DNA from: Diphasiastrum complanatum
Taxonomy: Eukaryota; Streptophyta; Lycopodiopsida; Lycopodiales; Lycopodiaceae
Assembly: GCA_029204225.1 (NCBI GenBank)
Contig: CM055102.1
Coordinates: forward strand, 33,970,585-34,034,584
Reading direction: 5' to 3'
Length of the DNA stretch: 64,000 nucleotides
Notes under the pieces: model-generated
The model's database searches: none
Told to the model about the DNA's origin: nothing
Seen by the model: only the letters and a program-made list of their open reading frames with translations
Translations under genes and position numbers: made by a program
Part shown: positions 60,933-64,000 of the stretch, one piece after another
How positions within the stretch are numbered: the first letter of the stretch is position 1
How the letters are laid out: each line of letters opens with the position of its first letter

Positions 60933-61190
60933 AGACTAGCTATCCCACTACCTAGGGATTTGAGAAGGCTCAAAACTTGACCTCTCAATAAGATCCAACC
61001 TGATCTTAAGCCAAATCAAATCTATTAATGTCAACAAGAATGCAAACTAGCTTGAATTTGCATAAAAATTGGATCTTGAATTGCCTCCTCCTTGATCTCG
61101 ACTTCACAAGGATACAATATTCACCTAACTTGAACAAAAAAAAATCATATGCACATAAATGCCTCTTCAAATCATTCCTACAAGATCAAG

Positions 61191-61670
61191 TTGACTCATC
61201 ATGCAATAGTCAATCCAAACTATCTCACAAATCAAACAAAATTGAACACAATCTTGACTAGAATTGCATACACTTGATGAGCACTTATCAACGTCTTTGG
61301 GATGACCCCAAAACTGAATTTCTAATATCTCAATAAGTCTAAGAATGACCTATTACAGTATCAAAGATAAGAATCCACCTTCCTTTCGATTGATTGAAAC
61401 TATTCCTTGTGATATTAGACTCCACAAATCAAGTAGCATCAATATGAGAAAAGTGCAAAATACTTTTTTTTTTTCCAAATGATAAGAGATGACCACAACT
61501 CGGATCTTGAAGCTAAAATACCTGTAAATTAAAAACCATTAGATCCCTCTTCACTCAAATTGATCAAGGATTGAAGGTACTACTCATAGATTATGTCTAG
61601 ATAGCAATCAATGCTTGAATTGCATCAAAATCTATGATTCTAGTATGAAGTGAAGCTCATTTTTTGGAAT
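61191..61670 (-). other. Probable leader of a minus-strand retroelement
   Basis: This lies on the internal side of the LTR and primer-binding motif at 61671-62290. It has no gag-like ORF and includes a poly-T run near 61465. It is cut by the end of the large repeat. Confidence 0.35.
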
Positions 61671-62290
61671 TGCTTTAATACCATGATAAAAATGTAGCAA
61701 AATAAACCCATTTGATCCTAGAAATGATGGAGAAAGCACCTACTAATCAAGAAGCTAGATTACTAATCAATGCATTGATTCTTAGCTTATCTTGCCTAGA
61801 ACTCCATGAATTAGCTCCAAAATCCTTCACATGTGTGAAAGTACGGCCTGCTGCTGCCTATGTAATGTACCTGAAACTCCAAACTCATTCAACCATCACA
61901 AAAAATCATATGCCAATAGCATTCATCAATCAAATCATAGACTCAAACTAGTCAAGAAGGAAAATCTTGATTTTGCTCATAATTGGATGGAAATCTCATC
62001 ACATATTTATACATGTAGAGCTCGGATCTGAGCATATTAGGGCTTCTATGTATTCATCATAACCTAACCCTAACATCTAACCTAAAGATCCACTTGATCC
62101 ACCCTATTTAGGGTCAATACCTCTAGATCCAAAAACAATGAGAAAAATGCTATTTTTATCTCCTAGTTTTTCTCTACCCTATCTATGCACTCTTTGGACA
62201 TATCCCAAAGGTACCATTTCAAAGCTAGGTTAATGAATTGACTTAGAATAAGGTATCCTATGCTTTTGGCATGTGTGAAATCCCACAACA
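61671..62290 (-). mobile_element. LTR (61684-62290) with adjacent primer-binding-like motif
   Basis: On the minus strand it starts TGTTGTGGGATTTCACA and ends ACATTTTTATCA (TG...CA, about 607 bp). It is followed directly by TGGTATTAAAGCA (61671-61683), close to the initiator-tRNA-Met primer site TGGTATCAGAGC. A TATAAATA box lies near 62010 on the minus strand. This arrangement is a 5' LTR; no coding region follows. Confidence 0.6.
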
Positions 62291-62526
62291 TGGCCTCAAA
62301 GTCATTTACAAGTGGTATTTGTGCAAACTAGCTTGTGTAAATTTAACAATTTTAATGTTTGCAATCTCCTAGAGTGACACCTTAGTATATAGCAAATCGG
62401 CGCAATAGCTTACCACTAGCAAAGCTAAAAGGGGATCAACTTTCTTTTTTATTACTAGGGATTTAACCCTTGCTAAACAAAGGTCATTACTTGATGAAAA
62501 AATTATGGATTCAGAAAAGTCAAGAA

Positions 62527-63246
62527 CGCTCTGATACCACTGATGTGAAAAATGCAAAGATCAGTTAGGCTCTGTAACGAAACAAAACAAAACAAAACAA
62601 GATGAAACGAGATGAAGCGAAGCAAAACTTGAATGAGCTCTGATATTGCTGAAGCAAAAAACACATTAATCACTAATGAAATCAATTCAGATGGATTTCG
62701 GATATGATTGCTGGTCACTGCTTGCTATATCATTCTTGCAATCCTCCAGAAAGTAGACAGACACTACTGATCTACGTTATAAATCAATTCAACATTCAAC
62801 GAAATTAAACCAATGTGCGGAATGAATAAAACAAGTGAATTAAACACACGAACAATAGCAGACAACAATTCATTTGAGATCACACAAGATTTAGAATGAT
62901 ATGTGCATTATAGCTACATCATCATCTATTGATTCTCTTTGTTTCAAGCACTGTGTGACAAACCCACACAACACATTAGCATGAGAGAAAAATGTTCTCT
63001 CACGAGTAGCGTCTCGCTTACTAGCAGACTTCTTGGATTTCTGTGGATCCTGCTACAAAATTGTCTCGCTCACAGACTGTGTTCTGTATATTTTTCTATC
63101 TGCTTTTGTATGTATTTTTTTATACATCTAGTAATTGCATACATTCAGAGAAGAATCTCTGATTAGATAGATTAAACAATGACTAATCATGGATTACAAG
63201 AGTGGTGGATTAAGCACATCCTAACGCTCTTCCACTGATGTCATCA
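62527..63246 (-). mobile_element. Copia LTR (62541-63246) followed by a canonical primer-binding site
   Basis: The minus-strand LTR runs from TGATGACATC to TTTTTCACATCA (about 706 bp, TGATG/CATCA inverted ends). One base later comes TGGTATCAGAGCG (62527-62539), the standard copia initiator-Met-tRNA primer site. Upstream at 63314-63480 is the matching pol 3' end. The LTR is related to the one at 8405-9040. A weaker ATATCAGAGC lies inside it near 62638. Confidence 0.75.
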
Positions 63247-63313
63247 TATCAAATCAAGGGTTGTGTACTTCATGGTACTTTTATGATCTTCCTGATCCTT
63301 TGGAGCGTGAAGG

Positions 63314-64000
63314 TCAAAAAGTGTCGTGAAGATTTTTGTGTCGCTTCAAGTTGTTTGACCTTCGTGTCGTCTGACTTTCTCCTGTTGTGTCATGAACATT
63401 TTTCCTTCGTGTCTTTTCGTCAGGTTGGGAGTTGAAAGCTAGCAAAGCTTTGGTAATGGAAACGTTTTGTTTCTTCAGCTCTCTCTCAAAGCATGGTAGC
63501 TTGATGACTCCAGGACTGGTCCTTTTTTTCTCGAACAGACCCTTGTCTAAGACCTTTGTGAAAATGTCAACCACCATCTGTTTCGTTCCAATGAAAGTAG
63601 TCTGTAGCATCTTCTTCCCGATCATATCTCTTATCAAATGGTACTTTATTGTAATGTGTTTCATCCTTGAGTGAAACACAGGGTCCTTTGTCAGATGTAT
63701 TGCAAATGTGTTCAAAACTAGAGGTTCATTCCTCATTTCGCCTAGTTTGTCAAGAAACTGTTTGAGCCAAATGATTTCATTGGTCATCTTTGCTACTGCG
63801 TACTCTGCTTCACAGGAGATTGAGCCACAATGGTCTGCTTCTTGCTGATCCAGAGAATTGCTGCTCCTAACGCGATGGTGCATCCTCCGGAGTCACTTTT
63901 GCAGGCGTCCTTGAGAGAAGCCCAACTAGCATCACTGTAGGAAAGCATTTGGAACCTGAATTGGCTCATCCTGAACATGGCATAAGCAATGTCAGGATGT
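63314..64000 (-). pseudogene. Copia pol 3' end: RNase H
   Basis: Frames at 63793-63978 and 63314-63883 give copia RNase H: LSYSDASWASLKD, SCEAEYAVAKMTNEIIWLKQ, AIHLTKDPVFHSRMKHI and MVVDIFTKVLDKGLF, then ERELKKQNVSITKALLAF. It is the same lineage as fragment e but diverged, with at least one frameshift near 63880. The rest of pol lies beyond the window. Confidence 0.85.

Larger units (their letters stand above)
51896..61190 (+). repeat. Large direct repeat, right copy (copia mosaic)
   Basis: This copy is colinear with 1-9299. Private differences show independent decay after duplication. It keeps CAA at 53750-53752 and CAG at 54859-54861 where the left copy has TAA and TAG. It has its own single-base deletions near 55010 (reverse transcriptase) and 56565 (gag). 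Right of 61190 the sequence continues into what looks like a retroelement leader, whereas the left copy meets unit A. Confidence 0.93.

Overview
This window looks like a gene-poor, transposon-rich stretch of a land-plant nuclear genome. The evidence is plant-type Ty1/copia and Ty3/gypsy retroelements in many decayed copies, a plant type-I small-molecule O-methyltransferase gene with GT-AG introns, long (AG)n microsatellites, and only two host genes that read as intact in 64 kb. A large-genome fern or gymnosperm is my best guess; the sequence alone does not settle it.

Layout. 1-9299 is a patchwork of five or more copia fragments in both orientations. It recurs in the same orientation, almost base for base, at 51896-61190, and the two copies share both inactivating mutations and patchwork junctions. 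Next comes a composite unit of about 7 kb present three times: A (+, 9309-16431), B (-, 24112-30978) and C (+, 5'-truncated, 31090-36776). Each unit carries a coiled-coil gag-like ORF that stops just before a polypurine stretch and an LTR of 807-808 bp. After the LTR comes about 3.4 kb of non-coding sequence with an (AG)n tract, palindromic repeats and a second promoter-like block. B and C lie head to head and form a giant inverted repeat.

Between A and B are a seven-unit tandem array of about 100-bp tRNA-like repeats (18115-18821), an apparently intact single-exon alpha/beta-hydrolase gene with a signal peptide (19160-20329), and a three-exon pseudogene of a transposase-like protein (22470-24062). 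Right of C are a copia gag remnant, an unidentified ORF pair, a gypsy element lacking its reverse transcriptase (39023-42745), a three-exon O-methyltransferase gene (minus strand, 46060-47588), microsatellite-bearing tandem repeats (49140-50040) and unidentified decayed coding stretches (50200-51942). The right edge (61671-64000) holds two minus-strand LTRs with adjacent primer-binding-site motifs and the 3' end of another copia pol.

The two host genes are the only loci likely to make working proteins: a secreted or ER-targeted hydrolase and a cytosolic SAM-dependent methyltransferase. They show no sign of acting together. The most unusual items are the tRNA-like array just upstream of the hydrolase promoter, the three-copy composite unit whose ORF has its own TATA box, and the transposase-like pseudogene. 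All family assignments come from reading motifs by eye; no database search was run.
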